Shown: positions 20,450-33,974, counted from the stretch's first letter. The stretch: DNA of 64,000 bases from Halomonas nitroreducens (GCF_003966155.1 NZ_RXNS01000009.1:62001-126000); one strand, 5' to 3'. A program made the numbers and translations. Notes: generated by a model from the letters alone, not told the origin.

Positions 20450-21565
20450 ATGAAGATCGCCGTTCCCAAGGAAATCAAGAACCATGAATACCGTGTCGCC
20501 CTGACCCCCAGCGGTGCCCGCGAGCTGGTCGGTCGTGGCCATGTGGTGACCGTCCAGGCCGGTGCCGGTGAAGGGGCCGGCTTCCGCGATGGCGACTACG
20601 AGGCTGCCGGGGCGCGCCTGGAGGCCGACGTGGCCAAGGTCTGGAGCGAGGCCGAGCTGATCCTCAAGGTCAAGGAGCCCCAGCCCGAGGAGGTCGCCCG
20701 CCTCTCCCGGGGCCAGACCCTGTTCACCTATCTCCACCTGGCCGCCGAGGAACCGCTGACCCGCGGGCTGATGGAGAGCGGCGCCACCTGCATCGCCTAC
20801 GAGACCATCACCGCGCCCCAGGGCGGGCTGCCGCTGCTGGCGCCGATGAGCACCGTGGCCGGCCGCATGGCCGTCCAGGCCGGGGCTCACAGCCTCGAGA
20901 AGGCCCAGGGCGGTGCCGGGGTGCTGTTGCCCGGCGTGCCCGGCGTCGCGCCGGCCAGGGTCACCGTGATCGGTGGCGGCGTGGTCGGCGAGAACGCCGC
21001 CCGCATGGCCCTGGGCCTGGGCGCCGAGGTCACCGTGCTCGACAAGTCGATCCCGCGTCTCGAGGCCCTGGATGACCGCTATCAGGGCCGCATGAAGACC
21101 GTCTTTTCCACTGCCGACGCCCTGGAGGAAGCGGTGCGCGAGTCCGATCTGATCATCGGTGCCGTGCTGGTCCCCGGCGCTGCCGCCCCCAAGCTGATCA
21201 CCCGCGCCATGCTCGCCGACATGAAGCCGGGCAGCGTGCTGGTGGACGTGGCGATCGACCAGGGCGGCTGCTTCGAGACCAGCAAGCCCACCACCCATGC
21301 CGAGCCGACCTATGTGGTGGATGGCGTGGTGCACTACTGCGTGGCCAACATGCCGGGGGCCGTGGCGCGTACCTCCACCCAGGCCCTGACCAATGCCACC
21401 ATGCCCTTCGTCACCGCCCTGGCCGACAAGGGCTGGAAGCAGGCGCTGGCCGACGACAGCCACTTCGCCGCCGGCCTCAATGTCCACGAGGGGCAGGTGA
21501 CCTACCAGGCCGTGGCGGATGCCTTCGACCTCGAGTACGTGGAGGCCGCCAAGCTGATCGGCTGA
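20450..21565 (+). CDS. ald: Alanine dehydrogenase
   Basis: NAD-dependent interconversion of alanine with pyruvate and ammonia. The 371-residue product has the family length and start ([20 protein letters not shown], with the substrate Arg15). [11 protein letters not shown] is near residue 75, and the Rossmann loop [20 protein letters not shown] about residues 173-192. GGAGGACC lies before the ATG at 20450; an earlier in-frame ATG (20381) is outside the conserved protein. The 166 bases upstream (20284-20449) are strikingly AT-rich for this genome, so a regulated promoter is likely there. A strong terminator follows. Confidence 0.97.
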   Translation: MKIAVPKEIKNHEYRVALTPSGARELVGRGHVVTVQAGAGEGAGFRDGDYEAAGARLEADVAKVWSEAELILKVKEPQPEEVARLSRGQTLFTYLHLAAEEPLTRGLMESGATCIAYETITAPQGGLPLLAPMSTVAGRMAVQAGAHSLEKAQGGAGVLLPGVPGVAPARVTVIGGGVVGENAARMALGLGAEVTVLDKSIPRLEALDDRYQGRMKTVFSTADALEEAVRESDLIIGAVLVPGAAAPKLITRAMLADMKPGSVLVDVAIDQGGCFETSKPTTHAEPTYVVDGVVHYCVANMPGAVARTSTQALTNATMPFVTALADKGWKQALADDSHFAAGLNVHEGQVTYQAVADAFDLEYVEAAKLIG

Positions 21566-21581
21566 GGCCGGGCCGGCAAGC

Positions 21582-21609
21582 GCCGGGGCCCCGAGGGGGC
21601 CCCGGCCTT
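21582..21609 (+). terminator. Strong terminator after ald
   Basis: GCCGGGGCCCC (21582-21592) pairs perfectly with GGGGCCCCGGC (21596-21606) over a GAG loop, and is followed by CTTT. Confidence 0.85.
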
Positions 21610-21922
21610 TCCGCAATCCGCCAGCGCTATCGCACTCAGTGGTGGTGCTCGGGGATGATCCGGCGACAGGCCTCGGTGTTGCGGGCCACCGAGGAGTCGC
21701 GTCCCGCCCTTCCCCGGGTGTTGCCGACGTCCTGCGGCGCTGCAGGGCCAAGGGCCAACCCGATCGGTGGGGGCCGCCTCACGCCTGGCGCTGGACCTTC
21801 TCTCCGATCTCTCCCGCGGCGCCCATCGCAGCGCCCAGCCGGGGTGGTCCCGGGCAGGTCGCCTTGGCCGGGGCGCCGCGTTACCATAGCGGGCATTCGA
21901 GAGTCAGCAGAGTCCCGCTTTC
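21610..21922. other. Gap between ald and trpS with a possible gene remnant
   Basis: No recognisable gene lies in these 313 bases. A minus-strand frame (21896 down to 21636, 86 codons) ends in DSSVARNTEACRRIIPEHHH. Its last 20 or so codons have the high GC3 use typical of coding DNA here, while the upstream part reads as low-complexity Arg/Pro/Gly. It could be the 3' end of a decayed gene, or chance. TACCAT (21882-21887) may be part of a trpS promoter. Confidence 0.35.
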
Positions 21923-22948
21923 ATGACCGCATCGTCCGACAAGACCCGTGTCCTCACGGGCATCACCACTACCGGTACCCCCCACCTGGGCAACTACGTC
22001 GGCGCCATCAAGCCGGCGATCGCCGCCAGCCAGGATCCGAGCGTCCAGTCCTACTACTTCCTCGCCGACCTGCATGCCCTGATCAAGTGCCAGGATCCCC
22101 GGCGCGTCGAGGCGTCACGCCTGGAGATCGCCGCCACCTGGCTGGCCCTGGGCCTGGACACCGACAACGCCATCTTCTATCGCCAGTCGGACATTCCCGA
22201 GATCCCCGAGCTGACCTGGATGCTCTCCTGCGTCTGCGCCAAGGGGCTGATGAACCGCGCCCATGCCTACAAGGCGGCGGTGGCCGAGAACGAGGAGGCC
22301 GGCAACCAGGACCCCGACCGCGGCATCACCATGGGGCTGTTCGGCTATCCGGTGCTGATGGCGGCGGACATCCTGATGTTCAACGCGCACCGCGTGCCGG
22401 TGGGGCGCGATCAGATCCAGCACATCGAGATGGCCCGCGACATGGCCGGGCGCTTCAATCACCTCTACAAGGGCCAGTACTTCGCTCAGCCCGAGGCGGT
22501 GGTGGACGAGCGGGTCCAGGTGCTGAACGGCCTGGACGGGCGCAAGATGTCCAAGAGCTACGAGAACACCATCCCGCTGTTCGTCTCCGAGAAGAAGCTG
22601 CTCAAGCTGGTGCGCAAGATCAAGACCAACTCGCTGGAGCCCGGCGAGCCCAAGGATCCCGACACCTGCACGCTCTTCCAGATCTACTCGGCCTTCGCCA
22701 CGGCCGAGGAAACCGCGGCCATGCGCAGCGAGTACGAGGCCGGCATCGGCTGGGGCGAGGCCAAGAACCGCGTCTTCGAGTACCTCAATGCCCACCTGCG
22801 CGAGCCCCGCGAGCGCTACCAGGCGCTGCTGGAGGATCCCGGGCACATCGAGGCCGTGCTCCGCCAGGGCGCCGACCGTGCCCGCTCCGAGGCCGCGCCC
22901 TTCATGGATCGCCTGCGGCATGCCGTGGGCCTGGGGCGTTTCGTCTAG
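21923..22948 (+). CDS. trpS: Tryptophanyl-tRNA synthetase
   Basis: Class I enzyme charging tRNA-Trp. The 341-residue product has the HIGH-type motif GTPHLGNYVGAI (about residues 18-29) and KMSKS (about 209-213). SYYFLADLHALIK, PVLMAADILMFNA and VPVGRDQIQH line the active site. The start TRVLTGITTTGTPHLGNY resembles the Pseudomonas-type enzyme rather than the E. coli one (SGAQPSGELTIGNY), but the C-terminus lacks the longer tail found there. It is a single-gene unit. Confidence 0.97.
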   Translation: MTASSDKTRVLTGITTTGTPHLGNYVGAIKPAIAASQDPSVQSYYFLADLHALIKCQDPRRVEASRLEIAATWLALGLDTDNAIFYRQSDIPEIPELTWMLSCVCAKGLMNRAHAYKAAVAENEEAGNQDPDRGITMGLFGYPVLMAADILMFNAHRVPVGRDQIQHIEMARDMAGRFNHLYKGQYFAQPEAVVDERVQVLNGLDGRKMSKSYENTIPLFVSEKKLLKLVRKIKTNSLEPGEPKDPDTCTLFQIYSAFATAEETAAMRSEYEAGIGWGEAKNRVFEYLNAHLREPRERYQALLEDPGHIEAVLRQGADRARSEAAPFMDRLRHAVGLGRFV

Positions 22949-23070
22949 TCTGGAAGATGCCAGGTCCCGCGATGCCCCGGTCTGCATGGCCGGGGCATCG
23001 GCGTGGTAGAGTAGCCACCAAGGTGCCTTAGAGCATCACGGCCCGGATTCCCGACACAGCTGAGACGATT

Positions 23071-24750
23071 ATGACCATTGACGCCAAGCGCCCCCTCTAT
23101 GTGCCCTATGCCGGGCCCCCCCTGCTCGAGATGCCGCTGCTCAACAAGGGGAGTGCCTTCACCCGAGAGGAACGACTGGAGTTCAATCTGATCGGCCTGC
23201 TGCCCCAGAACGTCGAGACCATCGAGGAGCAGGCGGAGCGTGCCTACCGGCAGTACCGCCAGTGCCAGACCGACCTGGATCGCCATATCTACCTGCGGGC
23301 CATCCAGGACGACAACGAGACCCTCTACTTCCGGCTGGTCAGCGAGCATCTCGAGGAGATGCTGCCGATCATCTATACCCCCACGGTGGGGCAGGCCTGC
23401 GAGGAGTTCTCCAACATCTATCGCAACCACCGCGGCCTGTTCATCGCCTACCCCGACCGGGACCGCATGGACGACATCCTGCGCAGCGCCACCAAGGACA
23501 ACGTCAAGGTGATTGTGGTCACCGACGGCGAGCGCATCCTCGGCCTGGGCGACCAGGGCATCGGCGGCATGGGAATCCCCATCGGCAAGCTCTCGCTTTA
23601 CACCGCCTGCGGCGGCATCAGCCCGGCCTATACCCTGCCGATCATGCTCGACGTGGGGACCAACAACCAGGCCCTGCTCGACGATCCCATGTACATGGGG
23701 TGGCGCCACCCACGCATCTCCCAGGAGGAGTATGACGCCTTCATGGCCGACTTCATCGCAGCGGTGAAGCGTCGCTGGCCCAAGGTGCTGCTGCAGTTCG
23801 AGGACTTCGCTCAGGCCAATGCCATGCCGCTGCTCGAGCGCTACCGCGACGAGCTGTGCTGCTTCAACGATGATATCCAGGGGACCGCCTCGGTCTGCCT
23901 GGGGACCCTGATGGCGGCCTGCCAGGCGCGGGGCGAGGGCGTGGCCGACCAGCGGGTGGTGTTCGTGGGGGCGGGCTCCGCCGGCTGCGGCATCGCCGAG
24001 CAGGTGGTGGTGGCCATGCAGGCGGAGGGGCTGACGGAGGCCGAGGCCCGCAAGCGCATCTTCATGGTCGACCGGGAAGGCCTGGTGACCAGCGAACAGG
24101 GCTGGCTGCGTGACTTCCAGCGCCGGTTGGCCCAGGCCCCGTCGCTGGTGGCCGACTGGGACGGCCAGTCGCTGCTCGAGGTGGTCAGACAGGTCAAGCC
24201 GACGGTGCTGCTCGGCGTGTGCGGCCAGCAGGGCATCTTCACCGAGGAGGTGATCCGCACCATGCACGCGAGCTGTCACTCGCCGCTGGTGATGCCGCTC
24301 TCCAACCCTACCTCCCGGGCCGAGGCCTTGCCGGAGGACGTGATCCGCTGGACCGATGGCCAGGCCATGGTGGCCTCCGGCAGTCCCTTCCCGCCGGTGG
24401 AATACCAGGGCAAGCGCTATCCCGTCGCCCAGTGCAACAATGCCTATATCTTCCCCGGGATCGGCCTCGGTGTGGTGGCGGCCGGCGCCAAGCGAGTCAC
24501 CGATGCCATGCTGATGTCGGCCTCCCGGGCGCTGGCCCGGGAGGCGCCGGTGGCCAAGACCGGCCAGGGGGCGGTGCTGCCGGCCCTGTCGGACATTCGC
24601 GAGCTGTCCAAGGCCATCGCCTTCGAGGTGGCGGCCCAGGCCCAGCAGGAGGGCGTGGCGCTGAAGTCCGACGGCCCGTCCCTGCGCCGGGCGATCGAGC
24701 GCAACAGCTGGTCGCCGGAGTACCGCCGCTATCGCCGACGCTCGTTCTGA
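23071..24750 (+). CDS. maeA: NAD-dependent malic enzyme
   Basis: Oxidative decarboxylation of malate to pyruvate. The 559-residue product (565 in E. coli MaeA) has YIPTPTVG-like [17 protein letters not shown] (about residues 111-127), the catalytic Tyr region, the signature [20 protein letters not shown] (about 150-169), [11 protein letters not shown] with metal ligands, FNDDIQGTA, and the nucleotide site [15 protein letters not shown]. The small domain size indicates the NAD-type enzyme rather than the larger MaeB fusion. It shares a bidirectional terminator with convergent acnA. Confidence 0.96.
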   Translation: MTIDAKRPLYVPYAGPPLLEMPLLNKGSAFTREERLEFNLIGLLPQNVETIEEQAERAYRQYRQCQTDLDRHIYLRAIQDDNETLYFRLVSEHLEEMLPIIYTPTVGQACEEFSNIYRNHRGLFIAYPDRDRMDDILRSATKDNVKVIVVTDGERILGLGDQGIGGMGIPIGKLSLYTACGGISPAYTLPIMLDVGTNNQALLDDPMYMGWRHPRISQEEYDAFMADFIAAVKRRWPKVLLQFEDFAQANAMPLLERYRDELCCFNDDIQGTASVCLGTLMAACQARGEGVADQRVVFVGAGSAGCGIAEQVVVAMQAEGLTEAEARKRIFMVDREGLVTSEQGWLRDFQRRLAQAPSLVADWDGQSLLEVVRQVKPTVLLGVCGQQGIFTEEVIRTMHASCHSPLVMPLSNPTSRAEALPEDVIRWTDGQAMVASGSPFPPVEYQGKRYPVAQCNNAYIFPGIGLGVVAAGAKRVTDAMLMSASRALAREAPVAKTGQGAVLPALSDIRELSKAIAFEVAAQAQQEGVALKSDGPSLRRAIERNSWSPEYRRYRRRSF

Positions 24751-24773
24751 GCCCCGCGTCGCCTGGCGACGAT

Positions 24774-24807
24774 AAAACGCCCCGCCGGTGGTCCGGCGGG
24801 GCGTTTT
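24774..24807. terminator. Bidirectional terminator between maeA and acnA
   Basis: A perfect 15-bp stem, AAAACGCCCCGCCGG (24774-24788) with CCGGCGGGGCGTTTT (24793-24807), has a TGGT loop. T-runs on both strands let it serve both converging genes. Confidence 0.95.
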
Positions 24808-24847
24808 CGTGTCACGGGCGGCCCAGGCCGCCCGCTCGTCGACCGCG

Positions 24848-27595
<2,748 letters not shown>

Positions 27596-27770
27596 GGTGT
27601 CCTCCTTTCGCGGGGAGAGTGAGCGAACCATCCTGGTCCTGATGAGATTACATGGTCATGATAGAAGCCGTTTTCAACGGCTGCGTCGGCCGCGTTGCGC
27701 TGCCGTCCCCTTGAAATGCCGGCTGCCACGCCCCATATTCGCAGGCTGCGACACAAGCCCGGGAGGTCCC
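27596..27770. promoter_or_regulatory. Divergent region between acnA and the CPXCG gene
   Basis: This 175-base region must hold the acnA promoter. A small hairpin with a 7-bp stem (AGCCGTT/AACGGCT, 27666-27682, TTC loop) contains, on the minus strand, TTGAAA, a plausible -35. The nearest -10 candidates (for example TGTAAT) are 19 bases away, so the assignment is uncertain. Confidence 0.3.
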
Positions 27771-27980
27771 GTGCACGAGGAAGAGCTCGACAGTCGGACG
27801 GTTCGCTGTCCCTATTGCGACACGGCCTTCGACCTGCAGGTGGATGCCTCCCAGGGCAGTCATGCGACCTGGGAGGACTGCCCGTGCTGCTGTGCGCCGA
27901 TTCAGCTGCGCATCGAGGTCTCGCCGGTGAGCGGCGAACTCGAGTCGGTAACCCTGGGTCGCGATGACGACGTGCTGTGA
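27771..27980 (+). CDS. CPXCG-motif cysteine-rich protein
   Basis: A 69-residue zinc-ribbon protein of the Cys-rich CPXCG family, whose function is unknown. Two CPxC knuckles are visible: CPYC at residues 13-16 and CPCC at 37-40, with an extra Cys at 41. The spacing ATWEDCPCCCAPIQL is typical. I chose the GTG at 27771, preceded by GGGAGG, because the frame upstream is not conserved. Its small size and paired Cys suggest metal binding. Divergent from acnA; the ahpC promoter region follows. Confidence 0.85.
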   Translation: MHEEELDSRTVRCPYCDTAFDLQVDASQGSHATWEDCPCCCAPIQLRIEVSPVSGELESVTLGRDDDVL

Positions 27981-28009
27981 GCGGCCCGGATTGGGCGATA
28001 ACCGACACG

Positions 28010-28046
28010 ATAGATTTTCACTATCCGTGCCATTGAGCAGGCCAAG
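28010..28046 (+). promoter_or_regulatory. OxyR-like operator upstream of ahpC
   Basis: ATAG (28010-28013), 7 bases, CTAT (28021-28024) is a perfect OxyR half-operator. The second half, one spacer of 7 on, is ATTG (28032-28035), 7 bases, CAAG (28043-28046), which matches only in part. A -10 like TAGCGT (28070-28075) lies about where an OxyR-activated promoter would place it. The half-site is seen; regulation by OxyR is inferred from the peroxiredoxin gene downstream. Confidence 0.6.
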
Positions 28047-28132
28047 TGGCGCGGCGGGGCGACCTGTCCTAGCGTAGGTGGCCCTCTACCCTTCACCATC
28101 GGGTATCATCAACACTCATATAGGAGATCTGC

Positions 28133-29829
<1,697 letters not shown>

Positions 29830-29832
29830 ACC

Positions 29833-29950
29833 AGCGACAAGGTGCAAGGAGCAAGCGACAAGGAGCCGCTTTGATGACGAGCGGGAAGGAGCATGAGACA
29901 AGGAACCCCCTTGTCTCCGCGTAGCTGCTGCTGCCTTGCTCCTTGCTCCG
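29833..29950. repeat. Nested inverted repeats between trxB and slyX
   Basis: An outer 12-bp pair, GCAAGGAGCAAG (29844-29855) with CTTGCTCCTTGC (29935-29946), encloses a 9-bp hairpin, GAGACAAGG (29895-29903) with CCTTGTCTC (29909-29917). The unit AGCGACAAGG also occurs twice (29833-29842 and about 29855-29864). The purine-rich composition differs from both flanking genes. It may terminate the convergent genes, but has the look of a dispersed repeat. Confidence 0.65.
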
Positions 29951-29955
29951 CGGGG

Positions 29956-30201
29956 TTAATAGTGCGGCGGCACCTCGTCCTGTGGGTGAGGTGCCGCCGC
30001 TTCGTCGTCCTGGCGGGCCTGTTGCTGCTCGCGGATCTTCTGCTGCATCAGTTCGCTGAGGCGCTCGAGGTGCATCAGGCGACGCTCCTGGTGCGCGACC
30101 GCCCGGTCGAGGGTGTCGAGCCAGTCCTCCTGGTGAGCGATGCGACTCTCCAGGGCCTCCAGCCGGCTGTCAAGGGTGGAGGGCGTGTCATCATCGCGCA
30201 T
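29956..30201 (-). CDS. slyX: SlyX family protein
   Basis: Small coiled-coil protein of unknown function. The 81-residue product matches the E. coli protein in its pattern (SRLEALESRIAHQEDWLDTL, about residues 9-28, then a long helix) and in the hallmark ending PPHY. I chose the ATG at 30201, which has AGGA upstream and the family-like start MRDDDTPSTLDSRLEALESR, over one 33 bases further out. It is convergent with trxB across a repeat-rich gap. Confidence 0.9.
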   Translation of the reverse strand: MRDDDTPSTLDSRLEALESRIAHQEDWLDTLDRAVAHQERRLMHLERLSELMQQKIREQQQARQDDEAAAPHPQDEVPPHY

Positions 30202-30332
30202 GATAGAATCCTTATGCTGTGTGCCACCGTTCATCGTGGTACCGGCCTGTCCCGTGCAGTCGGGTCGAGGGCGTCGCCAGGTGCCTCGGCCCCGAGACTT
30301 CCTTTACTACGACAAGAGAGCATCCAAGGTTT

Positions 30333-30797
30333 ATGAATCGAAAGGTCGTGTTTCGCTGCAGTATCATCAGCCTGCTGCTGGCCGCGCCGGCCCCGCTGCT
30401 GATTGCCCTGTGCATCCATCTCACCGGTGGCGTGCTGTCCCGTGAGCTATTTGCCAGCCTCGAGGTGGGCGGCGTGGCCGTGGTCTATATCGCCGCGGCG
30501 GTGGCTGTCTTCCTGCTGTTGCTGGTCGCCACCCTGGCAGTCAACGCCCTGACCCCGCAACTGGTCAATCTGGCGGAGGTCGAGGACGACGACCGCGAGA
30601 TCGGTGAGGTCAAGTGGTTCAACGTCAACAAGGGTTATGGTTTTATCACCCGCGACAGCGGCGAGGACGTCTTCGTCCATTTCCGCGCCATCCGCGGTCG
30701 TGGCCACCGCACCCTCGCCGAGGGCCAGAAGGTGCGCTACCACGTGTCACGCAACGAGCGGGGGCTGCAGGCCGACGACGTCACCGTCATTACTTGA
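30333..30797 (+). CDS. Membrane-anchored cold-shock domain protein
   Basis: A 154-residue protein with two hydrophobic helices (about residues 9-32 and 44-70) followed by a complete cold-shock domain (about 90-153). The nucleic-acid motifs are intact: KGYGFI (RNP1, about 100-105) and VFVHF (RNP2, 113-117), after GEVKWFN. The domain should lie in the cytoplasm, tethered to the inner membrane, so it may bind RNA or single-stranded DNA there. I chose the ATG at 30333, after CCAAGG. Similar proteins are known in pseudomonads; the target is unknown. No neighbour suggests a partner. Confidence 0.85.
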   Translation: MNRKVVFRCSIISLLLAAPAPLLIALCIHLTGGVLSRELFASLEVGGVAVVYIAAAVAVFLLLLVATLAVNALTPQLVNLAEVEDDDREIGEVKWFNVNKGYGFITRDSGEDVFVHFRAIRGRGHRTLAEGQKVRYHVSRNERGLQADDVTVIT

Positions 30798-30880
30798 ATC
30801 GAAGCGCCTGACCATCACTCGGCAGCAACTCGCCCGTGCTCACCGAATCTCGCCGACTGATTTGATGGTCTCTCACGAAC

Positions 30881-30914
30881 GACGCCCCGCTCCTGCGGGG
30901 CGTCGGCGTTTTCG
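30881..30914. terminator. Terminator between the cold-shock gene and the minus-strand run
   Basis: GACGCCCCGC (30881-30890) pairs with GCGGGGCGTC (30895-30904) over a TCCT loop, then GGCGTTTTC. It serves the cold-shock gene and possibly the convergent gene at 30917. Confidence 0.8.
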
Positions 30915-30916
30915 GG

Positions 30917-31303
30917 CTAGCGACCCGAGTCCGGCCAGTCGATGGCGCTCTCGCTGCCGTCCGGCAAGACCTGCAGGAAGCGGTCGGGGTCGTCGCCGGG
31001 CTGCCAGCCGCCCAGCGAGCAGCGTACCTCGCAGCCCAGGGTCGCGGCGGCCTCGCGGGCGAGGTCGGCGTCGGTGGGCCAGGGGGTGTGGGGGCTGTCG
31101 AGCCACAGGCTGGCGAAGCCGTCGGCGGCCTGGGCCACCAGCAGCACCGGGATATCGTCGCCCCCGCCGTGGCCCCGGGTACGCCAGCGGTGCTTGCCGG
31201 CGGGAGCCAGGGGCTCGGCGCCAAGGGCCTCGCCGAGCCAGCGGCTCAGGGCCTCCAGGTTGGCGGTGGCCAGGTAGATCTCGATGTCGGGGTAGCGTTC
31301 CAT
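30917..31303 (-). CDS. Conserved-looking protein of unknown function downstream of dapE
   Basis: I do not recognise this 128-residue soluble protein. It starts MERYPDIEIYLATANLEALS, then WLGEALGAE, and has an alpha/beta look with a C-terminal Asp-rich end (GDDPDRFLQVLPDGSESAID). There is no signal peptide or metal motif. I chose the ATG at 31303, which lies 7 bases after the dapE stop (31311), so the two are almost certainly co-translated. The context suggests a link to lysine/diaminopimelate synthesis, but that is guilt by association only. Confidence 0.75.
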   Translation of the reverse strand: MERYPDIEIYLATANLEALSRWLGEALGAEPLAPAGKHRWRTRGHGGGDDIPVLLVAQAADGFASLWLDSPHTPWPTDADLAREAAATLGCEVRCSLGGWQPGDDPDRFLQVLPDGSESAIDWPDSGR

Positions 31304-31310
31304 GGCGACC

Positions 31311-32486
31311 TCAGGGGCGCGGCGTGGCGTCGGCGAACAGGCGTGCCAGGACGGCCTCGTAGACCCGCGAGAGGTCATCGAGGTCGGCGGCGCGGACGCG
31401 CTCGTTGACCTTGTGGATGGTGGCGTTGACCGGGCCGAGCTCGACCACCTGGGTGCCCAGGGTGGCGATGAAGCGGCCGTCCGAGGTGCCCCCGGCGGTG
31501 GAGAGCTCGGGCCGCCGGCCGAGCACGTCCTCCACGCCGCCCAGGGCGGCCTCCACCAGTGCGCCTTCGGCGGTCAGGAAGGGTTCGCCGTTGAGGGTCC
31601 AGTCGATATGGAAGTCCAGGTCATGGGCGGCGAGGATGGCCTCGGTGCGGCTTCGCAGCGTCTCGTGGCTGAGCTCGGTGGAATAGCGGAAGTTGAACAC
31701 CACTTCCACATCGCCGGGAATCACGTTGGTGGCGCCGGTGCCCGAGCGCAGGTTGGAGATCTGGAAGCTGGTGGCCGGGAAGAACGCGTTGCCGCCGTCC
31801 CAGTGTTCACGGACCAGCGCGTCCAGGGCGGGGGCGACCTGGTGGATGGGGTTGCGCGCCAGATGGGGGTAGGCCACATGGCCCTGGATGCCCTTGACGT
31901 GCAGCACGCCGCCCAGCGAGCCACGGCGGCCATTCTTGATCACGTCGCCGAGTGCCTCGGTGGAGGAGGGCTCGCCGACGATGCAGTAGTCCAGGCGGTC
32001 ATGGGCCTCGCGCAGGTGCTCGACCACCGCGCGGGTGCCATCGACCGCCGGGCCCTCCTCGTCGGAGGTGATCAAAAAGGCGATGCGTCCCGGATGGTCG
32101 GGGTGGGCGGCCACGAAGCGCTCCACCGCGGTGAGCATGGCGGCCAGGCTGCCCTTCATGTCCGCGGCGCCGCGGCCGCAGAGCATGCCTGTCTCGTCGA
32201 TGCAGGGCTCGAAAGGGGGGTATTCCCAGTGCACATGGGGGCCGCTGGGCACCACGTCGGTATGACCGGCGAAGGCCAGCACCGGGCCATGGTGGCCATG
32301 GACGGCCCAGAAGTTCTCGACGTCGCCGAAGGGCAGGCGCTCCACCTGGAAGCCGAGGCGTTCGAGGCGCTCGATCATCAGCGCCTGGCATCCCAGGTCG
32401 TCGGGGGTGACCGACGGGCGGCGCATGAGCTCCATGGCGAGCTCGAGTGTCGGGGACAGGGTGTTAGCGGTCTCGGGTGAGGTCAT
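31311..32486 (-). CDS. dapE: Succinyl-diaminopimelate desuccinylase
   Basis: Zinc enzyme that removes succinate from N-succinyl-LL-diaminopimelate, near the end of the pathway to lysine and peptidoglycan. The 391-residue product (375 in E. coli) carries the dizinc ligands in [10 protein letters not shown] (His75), [10 protein letters not shown] and ITSDEEGPA, with the VGEPSS motif and the dimer domain. The C-terminus ends [12 protein letters not shown]. It is the third step gene in a dapC-arsC-like-dapD-dapE run on this strand. Confidence 0.97.
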   Translation of the reverse strand: MTSPETANTLSPTLELAMELMRRPSVTPDDLGCQALMIERLERLGFQVERLPFGDVENFWAVHGHHGPVLAFAGHTDVVPSGPHVHWEYPPFEPCIDETGMLCGRGAADMKGSLAAMLTAVERFVAAHPDHPGRIAFLITSDEEGPAVDGTRAVVEHLREAHDRLDYCIVGEPSSTEALGDVIKNGRRGSLGGVLHVKGIQGHVAYPHLARNPIHQVAPALDALVREHWDGGNAFFPATSFQISNLRSGTGATNVIPGDVEVVFNFRYSTELSHETLRSRTEAILAAHDLDFHIDWTLNGEPFLTAEGALVEAALGGVEDVLGRRPELSTAGGTSDGRFIATLGTQVVELGPVNATIHKVNERVRAADLDDLSRVYEAVLARLFADATPRP

Positions 32487-32538
32487 GCAGGGGTCCGGCA
32501 GGCCGGTCCCCGGCGCCCGCGGGCGCCGGGAACGGGGC

Positions 32539-33564
32539 TCAGTTGTTGGCGTGCAGCGCTTCGTTCAGGGCGATGGCGCTCTTGTTGGTCAGGCACTCGA
32601 TGCGGCCGTTCTGGGAGTTGCGGCGCAGCAGCAGGTCGTCCTGGCCGGCCAGCTCCCGGGCCGCCACGGTATCGGCGACCTGGCCCTGGTCGTCGAGTAC
32701 CGTGACCTTGGCCCCGGCGGTGATGTAGAGGCCGGCCTCCACGGTGCAGCGATCCCCCAGCGGAATGCCGATGCCGGCGTTGGCGCCGATCAGGCAGCCC
32801 TCGCCGACCTTGATGACGATATTGCCGCCACCGGAGAGCGTGCCCATGGTGGAGCAGCCGCCACCCAGGTCGGAGCCCTTGCCGACCATGACGCCGGCGG
32901 AGATGCGGCCCTCGATCATGCCCGGGCCCTCGGTGCCGGCATTGAAGTTGACGAAGCCCTCGTGCATCACGGTGGTACCCTCGCCGAGGTGGGCGCCCAG
33001 GCGGACCCGGGCGGTGTCGCCGATGCGCACGCCGGTCGGTACCACGTAGTCGGTCATCTTGGGGAACTTGTCGATACAGTCCACCGACAGGGGGCGACCC
33101 GCCAGGCGGGCCTTGAGGCGCCGCGCCGGCAGCTCCTCGATGTCGATCGGCCCCTCGCTGGTCCAGGCGATATTGCGCAGCAGGCCGAACATGCCGGTCA
33201 GGTCGACACCGTGGGGCTTGACCAGGCGGTGGGACAGCAGGTGCAGCTTGAGATAGACCTCGGGGGCGCTCTGCGGCGGCAGGTCCTCGACGAGGAAGGT
33301 GGCCACCAGGGGGCGCTGGCTCGCGGCCAGGGATTCGGCGAGCTCGGCCTGGGCCTCGTGGCCGGCAGCCTTTAGGGCGGCGGCCAGCTCGGCGCACTTC
33401 TCCGGCAGGAAGCTTACCGCGGCATTGCCGTCGGGAGCGTCGAGGACCTTGGCGGCGGCCTCGACCAGGCTGGCGTCGGGGGCGAGCAGCGGCGCGGGGT
33501 AGTAGATCTCCAGCCAGTCGCCCTGGGTGTTCTGGGAGCCGATTCCGAGTGCAAAGCTGAGCAT
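32539..33564 (-). CDS. dapD: Tetrahydrodipicolinate N-succinyltransferase
   Basis: Transfers succinate from succinyl-CoA to tetrahydrodipicolinate. The 341-residue product is the long, Pseudomonas-type enzyme (344 there, 274 in E. coli). A mixed N-terminal domain is followed by the left-handed beta-helix hexapeptides (about residues 165-300), seen as [20 protein letters not shown] and [20 protein letters not shown]. The ATG at 33564 starts [17 protein letters not shown]. The arsC-like gene begins 50 bases upstream on the same strand. Confidence 0.95.
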   Translation of the reverse strand: MLSFALGIGSQNTQGDWLEIYYPAPLLAPDASLVEAAAKVLDAPDGNAAVSFLPEKCAELAAALKAAGHEAQAELAESLAASQRPLVATFLVEDLPPQSAPEVYLKLHLLSHRLVKPHGVDLTGMFGLLRNIAWTSEGPIDIEELPARRLKARLAGRPLSVDCIDKFPKMTDYVVPTGVRIGDTARVRLGAHLGEGTTVMHEGFVNFNAGTEGPGMIEGRISAGVMVGKGSDLGGGCSTMGTLSGGGNIVIKVGEGCLIGANAGIGIPLGDRCTVEAGLYITAGAKVTVLDDQGQVADTVAARELAGQDDLLLRRNSQNGRIECLTNKSAIALNEALHANN

Positions 33565-33613
33565 GGTGGTGTGTCCTCTCGCGTAATGGGGAAGGTCGGG
33601 CCCGATGGGCCGC

Positions 33614-33952
33614 CTAAAGGGTGTCGTAGTCGCCGTCGCGGTAGCCAACCAGGATAGCCTCGCCGGTGTCCAGCAGCGGGCGCTTGAGCAGGGTGGGGTG
33701 GGCGAGCATCAGCTCCCGGGCCCGGTTGGCATCGGCATTCGTCCTGTCGGCCTCGTCGAGGTTGCGCCAGGTGGTGCTGCGCTTGTTGAGCAGGGTCATC
33801 ACCGGCACCTGCTCGAGGAAGTGCTCGAGCAGCGCCGCGGACAGGCCGTCGTCGCGCAGGTCGTGGGTCTGGAAGGGTAGCCCCCTGGCCTCCAGGTCCT
33901 TGCGGGCGCGGCGGCAGGTATCGCAGCTCTTGATCACGAACAGCGTCATCAT
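33614..33952 (-). CDS. ArsC-like thioredoxin-fold protein (YffB/Spx type)
   Basis: A 112-residue protein of the ArsC superfamily. It has the CDTC pair (Cys10 and Cys13) in MTLFVIKSCDTCRRARKDLE and LLKRPLLDT further on, with the family Arg-Pro. E. coli YffB is the nearest known type and lies beside dapE there, so the neighbourhood is conserved even though the function is not established. Arsenate reduction is not implied: there are no ars genes nearby. I chose the ATG at 33952 (second Met at 33949). Confidence 0.88.
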   Translation of the reverse strand: MMTLFVIKSCDTCRRARKDLEARGLPFQTHDLRDDGLSAALLEHFLEQVPVMTLLNKRSTTWRNLDEADRTNADANRARELMLAHPTLLKRPLLDTGEAILVGYRDGDYDTL

Positions 33953-33974
33953 GGGGTGGCTCTCCCGTCGGGTG

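Noticed and set aside
33614-33952. Arsenate reductase assignment for the ArsC-like gene
   Set aside because: The CxxC and the dap context fit the YffB/Spx group; no ars genes are nearby.
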